Shown: in pieces, positions 9,612 through 17,382 of the stretch | Layout of the letters: each line of letters begins with the position of its first letter | Numbering within the stretch: position 1 is the stretch's first letter | Assembly: GCF_000485595.1 (NCBI RefSeq) | Contig: NW_014577376.1 | Span: 217,287 to 239,911, forward strand | Origin: Priapulus caudatus | Lineage: Eukaryota > Priapulida > Priapulimorpha > Priapulimorphida > Priapulidae | Length of the DNA stretch: 22,625 nucleotides | Direction: 5' to 3' | Notes under the pieces: generated by a model | The model's database searches: none | Told to the model about the DNA's origin: nothing | What the model saw: the letters and a program-made list of their open reading frames with translations, nothing else | Translations under genes and position numbers: made by a program

Positions 9612-9725
9612 TCAAGCCAGGGCGCGCGGCGAACCATTTGCCGACATTCGTTCGCTGCGACTGGATGCGTGCGGCATGAGGCCGGCGCGCGGTACGGCGC
9701 AGGTGTTGAATTGAATGGCGGCGTT
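9612..9725 (-). CDS. Host gene exon E8, candidate last coding exon
   Basis: Begins after a good acceptor (TTCTGACTCTTATTCGCAACAG) in phase 0, matching the phase-0 donor of E7. Encodes 37 residues rich in Ser, Arg and Ala (NAAIQFNTCAVPRAG at the start) and a TGA. A candidate ATTAAA signal follows. If the gene is ATF7IP-like, a C-terminal fibronectin type III domain would be expected; it is not here. E8 may therefore be an alternative short ending, or the family guess may be wrong. Length and phase fit, but the exon has no recognisable motif. Confidence 0.45.
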   Translation of the reverse strand, partial: NAAIQFNTCAVPRAGLMPHASSRSERMSANGSPRALA

Positions 9726-10066
9726 CTGTTGCGAATAAGAGTCAGAACGCATTAGCCAGACTCGTCTTCCTCCCTCTATCTCTTCTGTTCGCGCACACAC
9801 ACACAAGCACGCACGGCACGGCAGCACGCACACACACCACACCTCCGCTCTCTCCTTCGCCTGCCTCTCGTCTCTACACATCTCCTCTCTTTCTATTCTC
9901 CTCTTATCCACCTCGCCCTCTCTCTCTATCTCTCTCTCTCTGTGCCCACCTCCCTCGCTCCAATCTCTCTCTCTCTCTCTCTCTCTCTGTCTCCCTCTCG
10001 TCTCACGCGGCCTTTCTCTACGTAAGCACCGCAGACGTTCTCGCATGCGTGTGACACATCACACAC
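9726..10066. other. Intron between E7 and E8 with CA and CT microsatellites
   Basis: Contains CA-rich runs near 9794-9840 and a long (CT)n tract near 9920-9990, purine-rich on the minus strand. The microsatellite makes a long spurious Arg/Glu-repeat frame on the minus strand. Confidence 0.6.
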
Positions 10067-10170
10067 CTGTAGCTGCTGCGGCGTGGCCCGCGGCGTCGCC
10101 GACTGCTGCGTGGCAGCCGTGGCCGGCCGAGGCACCATCTGCACGGTCGTCGTCTGCGCCGTAGGAGCCG
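10067..10170 (-). CDS. Host gene exon E7 (Thr/Gln/Pro/Ala-rich)
   Basis: A 104-bp internal exon. The acceptor is strong (CTCGTCCACGTTTCAG) and the donor is CAG|GTGTGT. It enters in phase 1 and leaves in phase 0. Translation APTAQTTTVQMVPRPATAAT then QQSATPRATPQQLQ. It joins E6 as TVCQ-A-APTAQ. It is the Q/T/P-rich type of sequence seen in transcription cofactor tails. The two other frames give low-complexity Ala/Gly/Asp sequence, and only this frame agrees with the phases of the neighbours. Confidence 0.65.
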
Positions 10171-11022
10171 CTGAAACGTGGACGAGATACGCGACGTGAG
10201 TCGACGCCGGCGCCACCTTGCGAACGCACGACGGCGTCCCCCTCATTCACCCACTATCGTATTCGAGGACGTAGAATGAATAACGCGTCGTCATTGAGAG
10301 TGTGATACGGTTTGTCGAGTGATCTTGCAAGTTAAAGGCAGACCTGCCAACCTGTGATTCATGAAAATAGTAAGGCTTTTCTTTTCTTGCAACAGGCGGC
10401 CATTTTGTTTGTATGTTATGCGCGCAATGAATGATGGGATTAACTCTAGATCACACGAGAACAACGTGAACGCGTGATCCAATATGGCTGCGCCCACAAT
10501 CGCCAGATATTTCTCGGCTCACAATGTAAAAAACACATTAATTTTCAAGTCGTAAAAAATCGTAAGTATTTCAGTTTGATCGTACATTCGTAAAAACATC
10601 TTGGAATTAGTAAGGAATACAAAAAAATCGTAAGGGTTGGCAGATCTGTAAAGGTGTTCGCTGTTGAACTCCAACTAAAGGCCAGTTCGTGAAATTTCAC
10701 TGCCCGTGACCCTAATTTGCCAACTTATATAACAAAATAACCAGTTTTTCACCGCCAAGCTTCTTTCGAAACTCTACCGTGACCCACAAATGAAGAAAAC
10801 TACGTCCGTCAACAACGAAATGACAACAAATTGAAACGCTTGAAGTTAAAATAAAAAATGAATGTCTATGAAAAGGTTGATATTTAACGCGAATCGATCG
10901 CAAGACTGTGCACACGCACAGGAAGCCATCTCATTTGAATACGCCTTCCCTAATCCCCCGCACCGCACAAGCGCAACGTACAGATCTTATCCTAGCATGC
11001 TCTTGCGAGGCGTGCAACGTAC
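10171..11022. other. Intron between E6 and E7
   Basis: Carries the 310-bp MITE at 10339-10648. The rest is unremarkable. Confidence 0.55.
10339..10648. mobile_element. MITE with CAGAYCTGCCAACC ends (hAT-like)
   Basis: A 310-bp element. The left terminus CAGACCTGCCAACC and the reverse complement of the right terminus CAGATCTGCCAACC match at 13 of 14 bases. TAAAGG directly precedes (10333-10338) and directly follows (10649-10654) it, a 6-bp target duplication. Several CGTAAG/GTAAGG words recur near the right end. CAG...CTG ends suggest the hAT group, in which duplications are usually 8 bp. No coding capacity. It lies within a host intron. Confidence 0.75.
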
Positions 11023-11187
11023 CTTGACACACCGTGTAGACCTGGTTGCTCGACGTCGCCTGCCGCTGCTGCTGCTGCTGCTGCTGTTGCTGCTGCTGTT
11101 GTTGCTGCTGCGTTATCACGACGCTGGACGTCGGGATCATCTGTCCCGTCGACGAGAGCAGGAACGCCTTGCTGCCAGCCGGTATCG
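11023..11187 (-). CDS. Host gene exon E6 with polyglutamine
   Basis: A 165-bp exon, phase 1 to phase 1 (55 codons' worth). The acceptor ends GCGTGGCAG and the donor is CAAG|GTACGT. Translation IPAGSKAFLLSSTGQMIPTS, SVVIT, then 15 glutamines, then RQATSSNQVYTVCQ. The polyglutamine is coded by mixed CAG and CAA, which limits replication slippage. A Q-rich stretch next to hydrophobic and Ser/Thr residues is typical of transactivation or coactivator regions. Plus-strand frames over this exon (polyleucine, polycysteine) are shadows. Confidence 0.7.
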
Positions 11188-11554
11188 CTGCCACGCGCAA
11201 ACACACAAACCAGTCCGTCGATCAACCTCGCACATCATCGATAGAAGCACGGGAAGTATACGCGCGATGATACGGACAACACAGGTTAATTCTATGTGCC
11301 GCGCAAAAAAACCAGTTTGTCGTCTACCTCGCGAGAATGCTAGAACGCCTCTACCAGGAGGGGAGGGATGAGGGAAGGCTTCGCACCTGACTGACGTGCG
11401 ATATTACTGACACAAATAGTACGATGGTACGATACATGTGCTGCCGCACGGAGCGCAGACGAAACGCGATCGCGTCGGTTCAGATTTAAATAACGACAGC
11501 CCTGTCGTTCAGCCAACGGGAGAGTCGAACTCGAATTGAAACTAATCGAAATGC

Positions 11555-11561
11555 ATGCTAC
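11555..11561. repeat. 7-bp target site duplication of element C (left)
   Basis: ATGCTAC directly before element C; the same seven bases follow it at 12267-12273. Confidence 0.85.
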
Positions 11562-12266
11562 CAAGAGCGTATTAAGAAGGAGAGCGTACAACGGTGAAAT
11601 GCTGAAACCATGTTGCAGTATTAGTTGAATTAAGAAACTTTGCCCGTTTTATTTTGACGATTCTTTTCGGTATTATTGATCAGCTGTCCTACCTTGCTAA
11701 TGTAAAACAAACCGCTTGTCCCTACGATGCTCCTACGCTGAGATAATGAGCAGTGAAAATCACGATCCGACTCGAAATACCGGTTGGCTGCGACCCTCTC
11801 TCGCTTTGGGATAGCTTCGGGAAACCTCGCGTGTTTCCATCAATGATTGACAAATGGAATGAATGACGTCTGTTATTGATTGCCATAGTGATGACCCCCA
11901 CCTGTGCCCACCTCACACTGGATGTAGTAAACTCTGTAGTACTGATGTAATGAGTCAGCGCTACCATGGTGCTACACACCGGCGACCGGAAGCAACATAC
12001 TGGCCACAAAACGAGAGAGGGTCGCAGCCAACCGGGATCTCGAGTCGGTTTTCGGCAAAAATACAAAATTTTGACCGCTCATTATCTCAGCGTAGGAGCA
12101 CCGTAGGGACAAGCGGTTTGTTTTATATAAGTAAGGTAGGACGGCTGATCAATAATACCGAAAAGAATCGTCAAAATAAAACGAGCAAAGTTTCTTAATT
12201 CGACTAATACTGCAACATGGTTTCAGCATTTCACCGTTGTACGCTCTCCTTCTTAATACGCTCTTG
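11562..12266. mobile_element. Foldback element C, same family as A and B
   Basis: A 705-bp complete copy with ends CAAGAGCGTATTAAGAAGG and its reverse complement. Long inverted arms share the AACGGTGAAATGCTGAAACC and TATTGATCAGCTGTCCTACC words with A and B, and the centre has the same orientation as in B. It has perfect ATGCTAC duplications. No coding capacity; frames of 111-114 codons across it are repeats read through. It is intronic, so the host pre-mRNA would contain a hairpin of about 250 bp. Confidence 0.9.
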
Positions 12267-12273
12267 ATGCTAC
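12267..12273. repeat. 7-bp target site duplication of element C (right)
   Basis: ATGCTAC, identical to 11555-11561. Confidence 0.85.
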
Positions 12274-12554
12274 ACTCTTCTGGCCGCGAGTCTATCATAT
12301 TTATACGCATATGATATAATAGATATCACTACGAACCAAAATATACGGGCAAAACACGGACTATATCAAGGAAATGGTGCAAAACGCACTGAGAGCTACG
12401 GAATATTGCAGTGCTAATTACTAATTGCACACACACACATATATATATATATATATCTCGTTTACGGGCGCGGCACGACGACATGGACCGTTAATCGTCA
12501 TGCTTGCGCATCACTCGCTTCCCGCTTTGCGACATGCTGTGCTACTCCACTTAC

Positions 12555-12707
12555 GAGGCATGTTGCTAAGCAGCGCGCCCGCGTTGCCAGTGCCGGGCTG
12601 ATGCGTCGGCATCAGCACGACGTTGGAATTCTGCGGCTGCGGGACGCGCACATACTGGATCGGCGGCGCCACCTGGCGTGCTCCCAGCTGAATCGTCGGC
12701 GTGCCGG
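12555..12707 (-). CDS. Host gene exon E5
   Basis: A 153-bp exon, phase 1 to phase 1. The acceptor is ATCTTCTAG and the donor C|GTAAGT, a near-ideal match. Translation GTPTIQLGARQVAPPIQYVR, then VPQPQNSNVVLMPTHQPG and TGNAGALLSNMP. It is rich in Pro, Gln and Val with no charged clusters. It joins E4 as NAGVA-A-GTPTIQ and E6 as SNMP-P-IPAGSK. No catalytic motif; the composition fits a disordered linker or activation region of a nuclear cofactor. Confidence 0.7.
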
Positions 12708-13104
12708 CTAGAAGATGGCGGGGAGAGAGAGAATTGTTACGCGGTCGTTACGACGGTTACGAAGGTGTAATAGAGAGCGAATCACGCAAACACCCTTTCC
12801 TCAATGTATTGTAAACTGCGATGGAGAGAACGCATGAGGATAGATTTTTAACTGCTACTCTACATGACTAAACTATTACGTCAGTGGCTGGTAACGAAAC
12901 GCTTCTTTAAAAAATATGCACGTCTTTCCGATTTTAAGCGGGACTCACACTGAAGACGCATTAAACGAATGAATACGAAAAAGAAGTTACACAGATTCAC
13001 ACGAATCCTCGATTGAATTCCGCCCCCCCCCCCCGGCCGGCAGGGACGCCTGCCACAAATCAAATCGCTCCTCTCTCTCTCTCTCTCCGTAACATGGTGC
13101 TTAC
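12708..13104. other. Intron between E4 and E5
   Basis: Contains a poly-C run (about 13022-13034) and a short (CT)n tract (about 13070-13088) next to the E4 donor. Nothing else recognised. Confidence 0.55.
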
Positions 13105-13257
13105 CTGCCACGCCCGCATTCGTGTACCTAGGGGGCGCCGTCATCACGACCGTCTGGTAAGCGTGAGGCGCGACTACCTTCGTCTTCGCCATCTTGTCGT
13201 CGTCCGTGAGATCGATCACCGCGGCCTTGTTCGCGCTCCCGTTCACACTAGATGGCG
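13105..13257 (-). CDS. Host gene exon E4 with SUMO-interacting-type motif VIDLTDDD
   Basis: A 153-bp exon, phase 1 to phase 1. The acceptor is TTCTGACCGCAG and the donor G|GTAAGC. Translation PSSVNGSANKAA, VIDLTDDDKMAK, TKVVAPHAYQTVVMTAPPRY, TNAGVA. VIDLTDDD is a classic SUMO-interacting motif: a V-I-D-L hydrophobic core followed by acidic residues. Such a motif inside a long Ser/Thr/Pro/Gln-rich region occurs in ATF7IP (MCAF1), a partner of the H3K9 methyltransferase SETDB1. That is the basis for the family guess. Other nuclear proteins share the motif, so the assignment is tentative. The exon itself is well supported by splice sites and phase. Confidence 0.72.
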
Positions 13258-14030
13258 CTGCGGTCAGAATTATGCCAAGATGAGAGTGAGCCACTTCCCA
13301 ATGCGTAACCCCCCCCCCACCTCTACTGCTCTCGGTCCGAAATTCTTCGGCACGAAGGCATAAAAACCAGATTTTTGAATTTCGACCGCACACGTTTGGC
13401 AAGCCACGTTTTGCAGCCATAGATCGTAGATTTCGGCTAACGAGTACACGATCGCCATGCCAAAATTAAAATAGAGTGATCAGCTGACAGCTGGCAGCTT
13501 ACTTTAGCAACCCCCACCCCTGTTATTTTCGACGTCTGCTCAAAATTTAATGATAGCAGGCGAATGTCGCGCTATAGCGTTGGACGCGAAACCCGTGCTG
13601 TAAAAACGCGAAGCAAACACCGCGTAGCTGTAACGGCAATCACCAGCAGCACCTAACCCAAGTCGACTGCTAGCCGAAACAGCGCAGGGCCAGATTTAAA
13701 CAGGGTGAGGCAGTAAGCTACAGAAAGCTGTAAGCTTGTGTGAATAATGATCTTTTTTTAATAATTGGGTATAATTTGTTAATTGTTAATTGTTGTTAAT
13801 TAGATTATGTTAATTAGTGTAATTAGGTTAAATCAATACTTAAATATAAATTACAATAAAACCGTAATAGATGAAAGAATCAGATTTCGAGAGGCCTTTC
13901 AGACTGCGAGGCCCCAAGCTGTAGCTTGTTTAGCATATGCTCAAAATCCGGCTTCGCCGAAACATCGCCGCTGCGCGTTAAACGTTAGACGCTCGGACCG
14001 TCGAGCCCGCGGGCGTCGCATGACACTCAC
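13258..14030. other. Intron between E3 and E4
   Basis: Poly-C near 13309-13318 and AT-rich AATTGTTAAT-type repeats near 13770-13810. No exon or element recognised. Confidence 0.55.
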
Positions 14031-14147
14031 CGCTCGCTCTCACGGGCTGCAACGATCGCGTGACGACGACCGGCGCTGACGGTGTCGGCTGCCGGTGCAT
14101 GATCATCCGCGGTGGCCGCTGCTGCTGGCTGTTCATCAACCCCATGG
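14031..14147 (-). CDS. Host gene exon E3
   Basis: A 117-bp exon, phase 1 to phase 1. The acceptor is CTGCCCTCATCTTGCAG and the donor G|GTGAGT. Translation MGLMNSQQQRPPRMIMHRQP, then TPSAPVVVTRSLQPVRAS. It joins E2 as PPRSI-A-MGLMN and E4 as VRAS-A-PSSVNG. The internal ATG at its start is not taken as the gene start, because E1 and E2 read into it in frame. The pyrimidine tract of its acceptor forms the edge of the minisatellite next door. Confidence 0.7.
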
Positions 14148-14155
14148 CTGCAAGA

Positions 14156-14467
14156 TGAGGGCAGAGCAAGTGTTAGGTAGGAGTTAGCGGTCAGTCCAGT
14201 CTCAAGTGAGGGCAGAGCAGTGTTAGCTAGAGGTTAGGGGGTCAGTCCAGTCTCAAGTGAGGGCAGAGTAAGTGTTAGCTAGAGGTTAGGGGGTCAGTAC
14301 AGTCTCAAGTGAGGGTAGAACAGAGCATAAGCTAGGAGTTAGCAGTCAGTCCAGTCTCAAGCGAGGGTAGAACAGAGTGTTAGCTAGGAGTTAGCGGTCA
14401 GTCCAGTCTCAAGTGAGGGTAGAACAGAGCGTTAGCTAGAGGTTAGGGGGTCAGTACAGTCTCAAGC
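14156..14467. repeat. 51-bp minisatellite next to the E3 splice acceptor
   Basis: About six copies of a roughly 51-bp unit with the words GAGGGCAGAGCA, GTTAGCTAGAGGTTAG and GGTCAGTCCAGTCTCAAGT. In minus sense each unit carries CTCTGCCCTCA, nearly the same as the pyrimidine tract of the E3 acceptor, so the array seems to have grown from the splice site. Confidence 0.75.
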
Positions 14468-14871
14468 TCGCCTGTCCGCGGTACGACTGAGCACGTACGC
14501 CCGTGAAAATACGTCGCCAGAGCCTATATTGATAAGAGGTGACACTGCCTATCTAACACTATGTAATTGGATTGCAAGTGCTGCCACCTAGTGACCGGCT
14601 TGATTAAAATGAATATAAAACCATTGCAAGATAATACTTATCATTACATTTTGTAGCTTTTTTATTATCGAATATGAACATATAATTTACAACATCGGAG
14701 CAGATTGACTATGTTCGTCAATCCCACATAATAAACAAGTGCTTAACTAAAATTCCTCAACAACTTAGAGATAAGATTCTTTCCTTATTCGACATGTAAT
14801 GACTGATCCTTTGCAATAGCAATTATATTAATTTAATATCTAAATGTATCTATCTTACAAACGTTGTAATT

Positions 14872-15165
14872 TCATAACCTTTCTATTTCTTTTGCATGTT
14901 TTTGATGCACTGGTGTCAATATTTTCAAAGCATGATGCAATCGTATTTTCATGTAAAATATCATCATTCTGTGGATTTTTCCAATGCATTGAGCATCTTC
15001 ACATGTAGTAACACCCTGGCACAATTCTTTGGCAGTCAAACATAGTCTCTGTAAGACTCTTGTCATGTGCATGACAGATGGAAACACATTTTCAAAGCAG
15101 GTTTCCAAACTATCTATTAAAACCAATAAAACTGGAAGTTGGTATGACAAGCAACCCTGATTCAT
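14872..15165 (-). pseudogene. P-type transposase C-terminal fragment, distal part
   Basis: Frame with LSYQLPVLLVLIDSLETCFE, then VMHMTRVLQRLC, CEDAQCIGKIHRMM and IRLHHALKIL, ending at TGA. This fits the C-terminal region of P-element/THAP9-like transposases, with an LE..F helix and Cys/His pattern near the end. It continues the preceding fragment but lies one frame away. A single-base indel near 15160-15166, around the shared QKEHE/NQGCL sequence, would explain the break. Confidence 0.7.
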
Positions 15166-15406
15166 GCTCTTTTTGCCTCAGAAATTCATACAACGAATTT
15201 TGCTGTGCATCCCTGTCTGTACAGTGAGTAACTAATTCACCCTCACATGTTAAACATTCAGTAACTGGTAGTTTCTTAAGGATGTAGCCGGCTATATAAA
15301 CTGTAACATTCAGCTGAGGCAAAGCAGTGGGAGGTGTCATCACATGCAACAATTCTGGCAACAATTCATGCAACATTTGGCACATTGAATATAGTGGGGA
15401 CAGCAC
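15110..15406 (-). pseudogene. P-type transposase C-terminal fragment, proximal part
   Basis: The conserved stretch runs from about LHELLPELLHVMTPPTALPQ through VTVYIAGYILKKLP and CLTCEGELVTHC to LRQKEHE. It resembles the YIAGY-(I/V)-..KL and C-x2-C segment in the C-terminal part of P-type transposases. It directly abuts the THAP exon in a different frame, so several hundred residues (coiled coil, GTP-binding and RNase H-like catalytic regions) are absent. Near the junction GTTGCATG occurs twice about 20 bases apart (in the 15350-15380 region), a possible microhomology trace of the deletion. The final residues after LRQKEHE are out of frame. Confidence 0.7.
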
Positions 15407-15549
15407 TCCACACTAATTTTGCATGTGCTGTGTTCATAAATTGGCTGTCCTCGAAATGATGAGCGCACAGTTGCCTATTTCGGTTAAGATACTCAGATGA
15501 ATGTTGGTCTAAATCCGCTCTTCTCATGTTCACTATCCATTTTTTACAC
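15366..15549 (-). CDS. THAP domain exon 2 of the P-type element
   Basis: Follows a canonical acceptor (TTATACTTATTTGACAG). Reads CKKWIVNMRRADLD, NRNRQLCAHHFEDSQFMN, then LVWSAVPTIFNVPNVA and TGA. The Trp, the C-x2-H pair with following Phe, and AVPTIF are core THAP signatures. Together with exon 1 it makes a complete C2CH zinc-binding THAP domain, which binds transposon end sequences in Drosophila P transposase. The stop comes soon after the domain, because the internal deletion joins the sequence out of frame. The product would be a DNA-binding domain without catalysis, comparable in principle to repressor products of internally deleted P elements. Confidence 0.75.
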
Positions 15550-16163
15550 CTGTCAAATAAGTATAAAATGCATTTCATTAGTTTACAAGCATTGTGGCTG
15601 GTTTAATGCTGTTAATTTATTGGGCGAGTAAAGTACATGTAAAATTGGTATAGCACAGTAGCCATAACATAGTCACTATGTGTAAATAAATATTGAGCTT
15701 CCAAGGGTAAAGCCATATTATTTATACTAGTGCTAAATTTTATGATTGTCTATAAAACATAGGTAATTTGAGAAAAATTCTAGTTGTGAAGCAAAAATGT
15801 TAGGCATATCCCAAGTGCAGTGAGTAGACATCCACCACGTAGTCTCATACGTACATCTCAGTCTACAGTCTCATACGTACATCTCAGTCTACAGTCTCAT
15901 ACGTACATCTCAGTCTACAGTCTCATACGTGCATCTCAGTTTAACGTCACACATCTCAATCTACCGACTACTGTCACATAAGTACATCTCATTCTACAGT
16001 CACATACGTAACATACATCTCAACCTACAGCCACATATGTACATCTTAATCTACAGTCAGAACCAATCTACAGTACAGTCACATCCGTAAATCTCAGTCT
16101 ACAGTCACATACGCAGTTACACTGCACTGCTAATACCAATATACGATTTAAATTAAATACTAC
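15550..16163 (-). other. THAP intron of the P-type element
   Basis: A 614-bp intron with donor G|GTAGTA and acceptor TTTGACAG. It joins GAA AG to G TGT, giving FPKDPE-R-CKKW across the junction, exactly the THAP consensus order. It contains a 26-bp minisatellite. Confidence 0.7.
15839..16112. repeat. 26-bp minisatellite in the P-element intron
   Basis: About ten units around AGTCTCATACGTACATCTCAG + TCTAC. The first three are near identical and later ones diverge (CACATACGTA, CAATCTACAG). It lies wholly within the THAP intron. Confidence 0.8.
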
Positions 16164-16287
16164 CTTTCAGGATCCTTGGGAAATCTAAAAAACGATAATC
16201 CTGGTGAGGTGTAGCGCCGACTATAACATAAGTACGCTGAACAAGCATCACCACCTTGCTTTGTCTTCTTAGCAGCAGCCACGATCG
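16164..16287 (-). CDS. THAP domain exon 1 of the P-type element, start codon apparently lost
   Basis: Reads AAAKKTKQGGDACSAYLCYS, RRYTSPGLSFFRFPKDPE, then a GTAGTA donor. The Cys pair (CSAYLC) and SFFRFPKDPER are the N-terminal half of a THAP domain. No ATG exists in this frame between the terminal repeat and the domain, and a TAG lies upstream. The codons GCG ATC GTG GCT just after TTTGCAG suggest that an ancestral ATG became ATC; this is inference. TTTGCAG can act as a splice acceptor here, and the phase-1 entry it creates matches the donor of host exon E2. The left boundary is that putative acceptor, so it is uncertain. Confidence 0.65.
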
Positions 16288-16509
16288 CTGCAAATAGCCT
16301 ATATTTATTTCGCGCCTAACCCTAACCAATTAAGGCGGCCGCAGTGCTGCAGCACTGTTGAGGCAATTACACTATTTCTGACGAGTGTCACCTCTTATCA
16401 ATATAGGCTCTTTGACATCGCTTACATTCGAGCGGAATTGTACCGCCCCCACTCAACAGACGAAGGAGGGAGGGAAACCATGTAGGGAGAGCATGCACGA
16501 TACTTAACA

Positions 16510-16849
16510 CAGGGTGCGAAATTAATGTGAGTCCGGAGTCAACTCCCTGATTTACTGCCGGACTCCCTGATTTGACATATGCAGGAGTCTGTGGGACTCC
16601 CTGAAAATTCTGCCATACTACAGTACTACCTAGTTCGTTCTAGAGCACGGCCTCGCGGAATTACCGTATTTTTTCAGCTAATGTCCAAAGAAAATTTGGC
16701 AGACGTGCAACCGCATGAATCTTAAAAATAAGCACATGCGTTATTGTTAGTATCTTTAATTTTGAACCTCAGACTGCGGACTCCCTCATTTTGTTGCGGA
16801 CTCCTTCTTTTTGAGGGGGGGGGGGTTCAAAAGTTAATTTCTACCCCTG
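16510..16849. mobile_element. MITE with GAAATTAA ends (hAT-like)
   Basis: About 340 bp. The left end CAGGGTGCGAAATTAATGTG matches the reverse complement of the right end, CAGGGGTAGAAATTAACTTT. Inside both ends are repeated GGACTCCCT words. TTAACA flanks both sides (16504-16509 and 16850-16855), a 6-bp duplication; because the element starts CA it can also be read as an 8-bp TTAACACA. Its right part (from 16729) is copied again at 17383-17524 as part of the tandem duplication, so it inserted before that event. Confidence 0.7.
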
Positions 16850-16932
16850 TTAACACATCGCATGCATTTCAGATTAAATGTGGCGTGATCAACAGCGCGA
16901 TAGGACGTGACAAAAGCAATCCTAAAGTGGCT

Positions 16933-17106
16933 AAATTGGCGAATTGGACCATTTTCGCAGTTATACAACCAACAATCGGCAGTGTAAACGTTAAAGGTGT
17001 GCAAGCAACTGGTTAATAATAGCAACTAGTTGGGAGATTAGAACATGTTCTATTTTCGCCTCGAACTCTGTTACCGAATTGCCAAAATGGTCCAATTCGC
17101 CAATTT
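16933..17106. repeat. 23-bp perfect inverted repeat in copy 1 only
   Basis: 16933-16955 and 17084-17106 are exact reverse complements (ATTGGCGAATTGGACCATTT and mirror). Copy 2 of the duplication has only the first arm, in diverged form, so the second arm belongs to the extra sequence of copy 1. Confidence 0.8.
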
Positions 17107-17282
17107 GACAGCATGAAGTTGGTAGCGAAAACCCAGCTTTAGCGAGACGGCGCGACAATATCGACATTTCGACGTGCGGTCGTACAAAACCCACATTTCG
17201 AAACTGGGCGACCGAGTTCGACCGACCGAGCACCAACATCGGGAAACCCGTAGAGAAGCGACCAACGCGTCGTTCGACTCAC

Positions 17283-17381
17283 CGATAGACCTGGGCGGCA
17301 CCGGACCTTGGTTGCGGATGGCGAAGACGGCTTGTGGGGAGGGCGGCGGCGGTCGCGCCGCGCCCATCTGCACCTGGTTCC
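17283..17381 (-). CDS. Host gene exon E2, duplicated Pro-rich exon with a new acceptor
   Basis: A 99-bp exon, phase 1 to phase 1, donor G|GTGAGT. Translation NQVQMGAARPPPPSPQAVFA, IRNQGPVPPRSI. It is a diverged copy of the last 33 codons of E1 (NQVQMGAARPPPPTPQPVSV, VRNQAAPARSA). Its acceptor lies exactly at the duplication junction: the AG is old exonic sequence, preceded by MITE-derived TGTGCTT and a perfect TACTAAC branch-point word about 20 bases upstream. The phase is such that E1-E2-E3 reads through without frameshift. It has no stops, and changes relative to E1 keep the Pro/Gln character. It may be constitutive or alternative, or be skipped if the new acceptor is weak. Confidence 0.6.
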
Positions 17382-17382
17382 C

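Larger units (their letters stand above)
11188..12554. other. Intron between E5 and E6
   Basis: Contains foldback element C, which takes up about half of it, and a CA/TA microsatellite near 12428-12456. No exon seen in the remainder. Confidence 0.6.
14519..16411 (-). mobile_element. P/THAP-type DNA transposon, internally deleted
   Basis: A 1893-bp element with perfect 28-bp terminal inverted repeats (14519-14546 and 16384-16411; ends AGAGCCTATATTGATAAG). About 40 bases from each end lies a second, subterminal inverted pair: TGTAATTG, 7 bases, AGTGCTGC at 14562-14584 and its mirror at 16349-16371. Terminal plus internal inverted repeats are the P-element layout. Flanks ACGTCGCC (14511-14518) and ACATCGCT (16415-16422) agree at 6 of 8, a possible aged 8-bp duplication, although the right one is offset by three bases. 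The element encodes a spliced THAP domain and a transposase C-terminus, with the middle missing. It sits in the intron between E2 and E3, in the same orientation as the gene. Confidence 0.85.
16729..17382. repeat. Tandem segmental duplication, copy 1
   Basis: Same order as copy 2: part of the MITE, intron sequence (AGATTAAATGTGGCGTGATC, ACAACCAACAATCGGCAGTG, AGTTGGGAGATTAGAACATG), then the 3' part of the Pro-rich exon. Copy 1 has about 180 extra bases (roughly 17085-17265) not found in copy 2, and a poly-G tract where copy 2 has GGAGTCCGTTGGACTCC. Confidence 0.85.

Noticed and set aside
9612-10046. A 144-codon minus-strand frame
   Set aside because: Most of it is Arg/Glu repeats from the CT microsatellite. 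Only the last 38 codons (E8) follow a good acceptor in the right phase.
10862-11371. A 169-codon plus-strand frame with polyleucine
   Set aside because: It is antisense to exon E6; the polyleucine is the complement of the polyglutamine codons. Splice borders support only the minus strand.
11722-12198. Frames of 111-114 codons on both strands
   Set aside because: They run through the arms and centre of foldback element C, and related frames appear in B. They are repeat sequence, not a gene.
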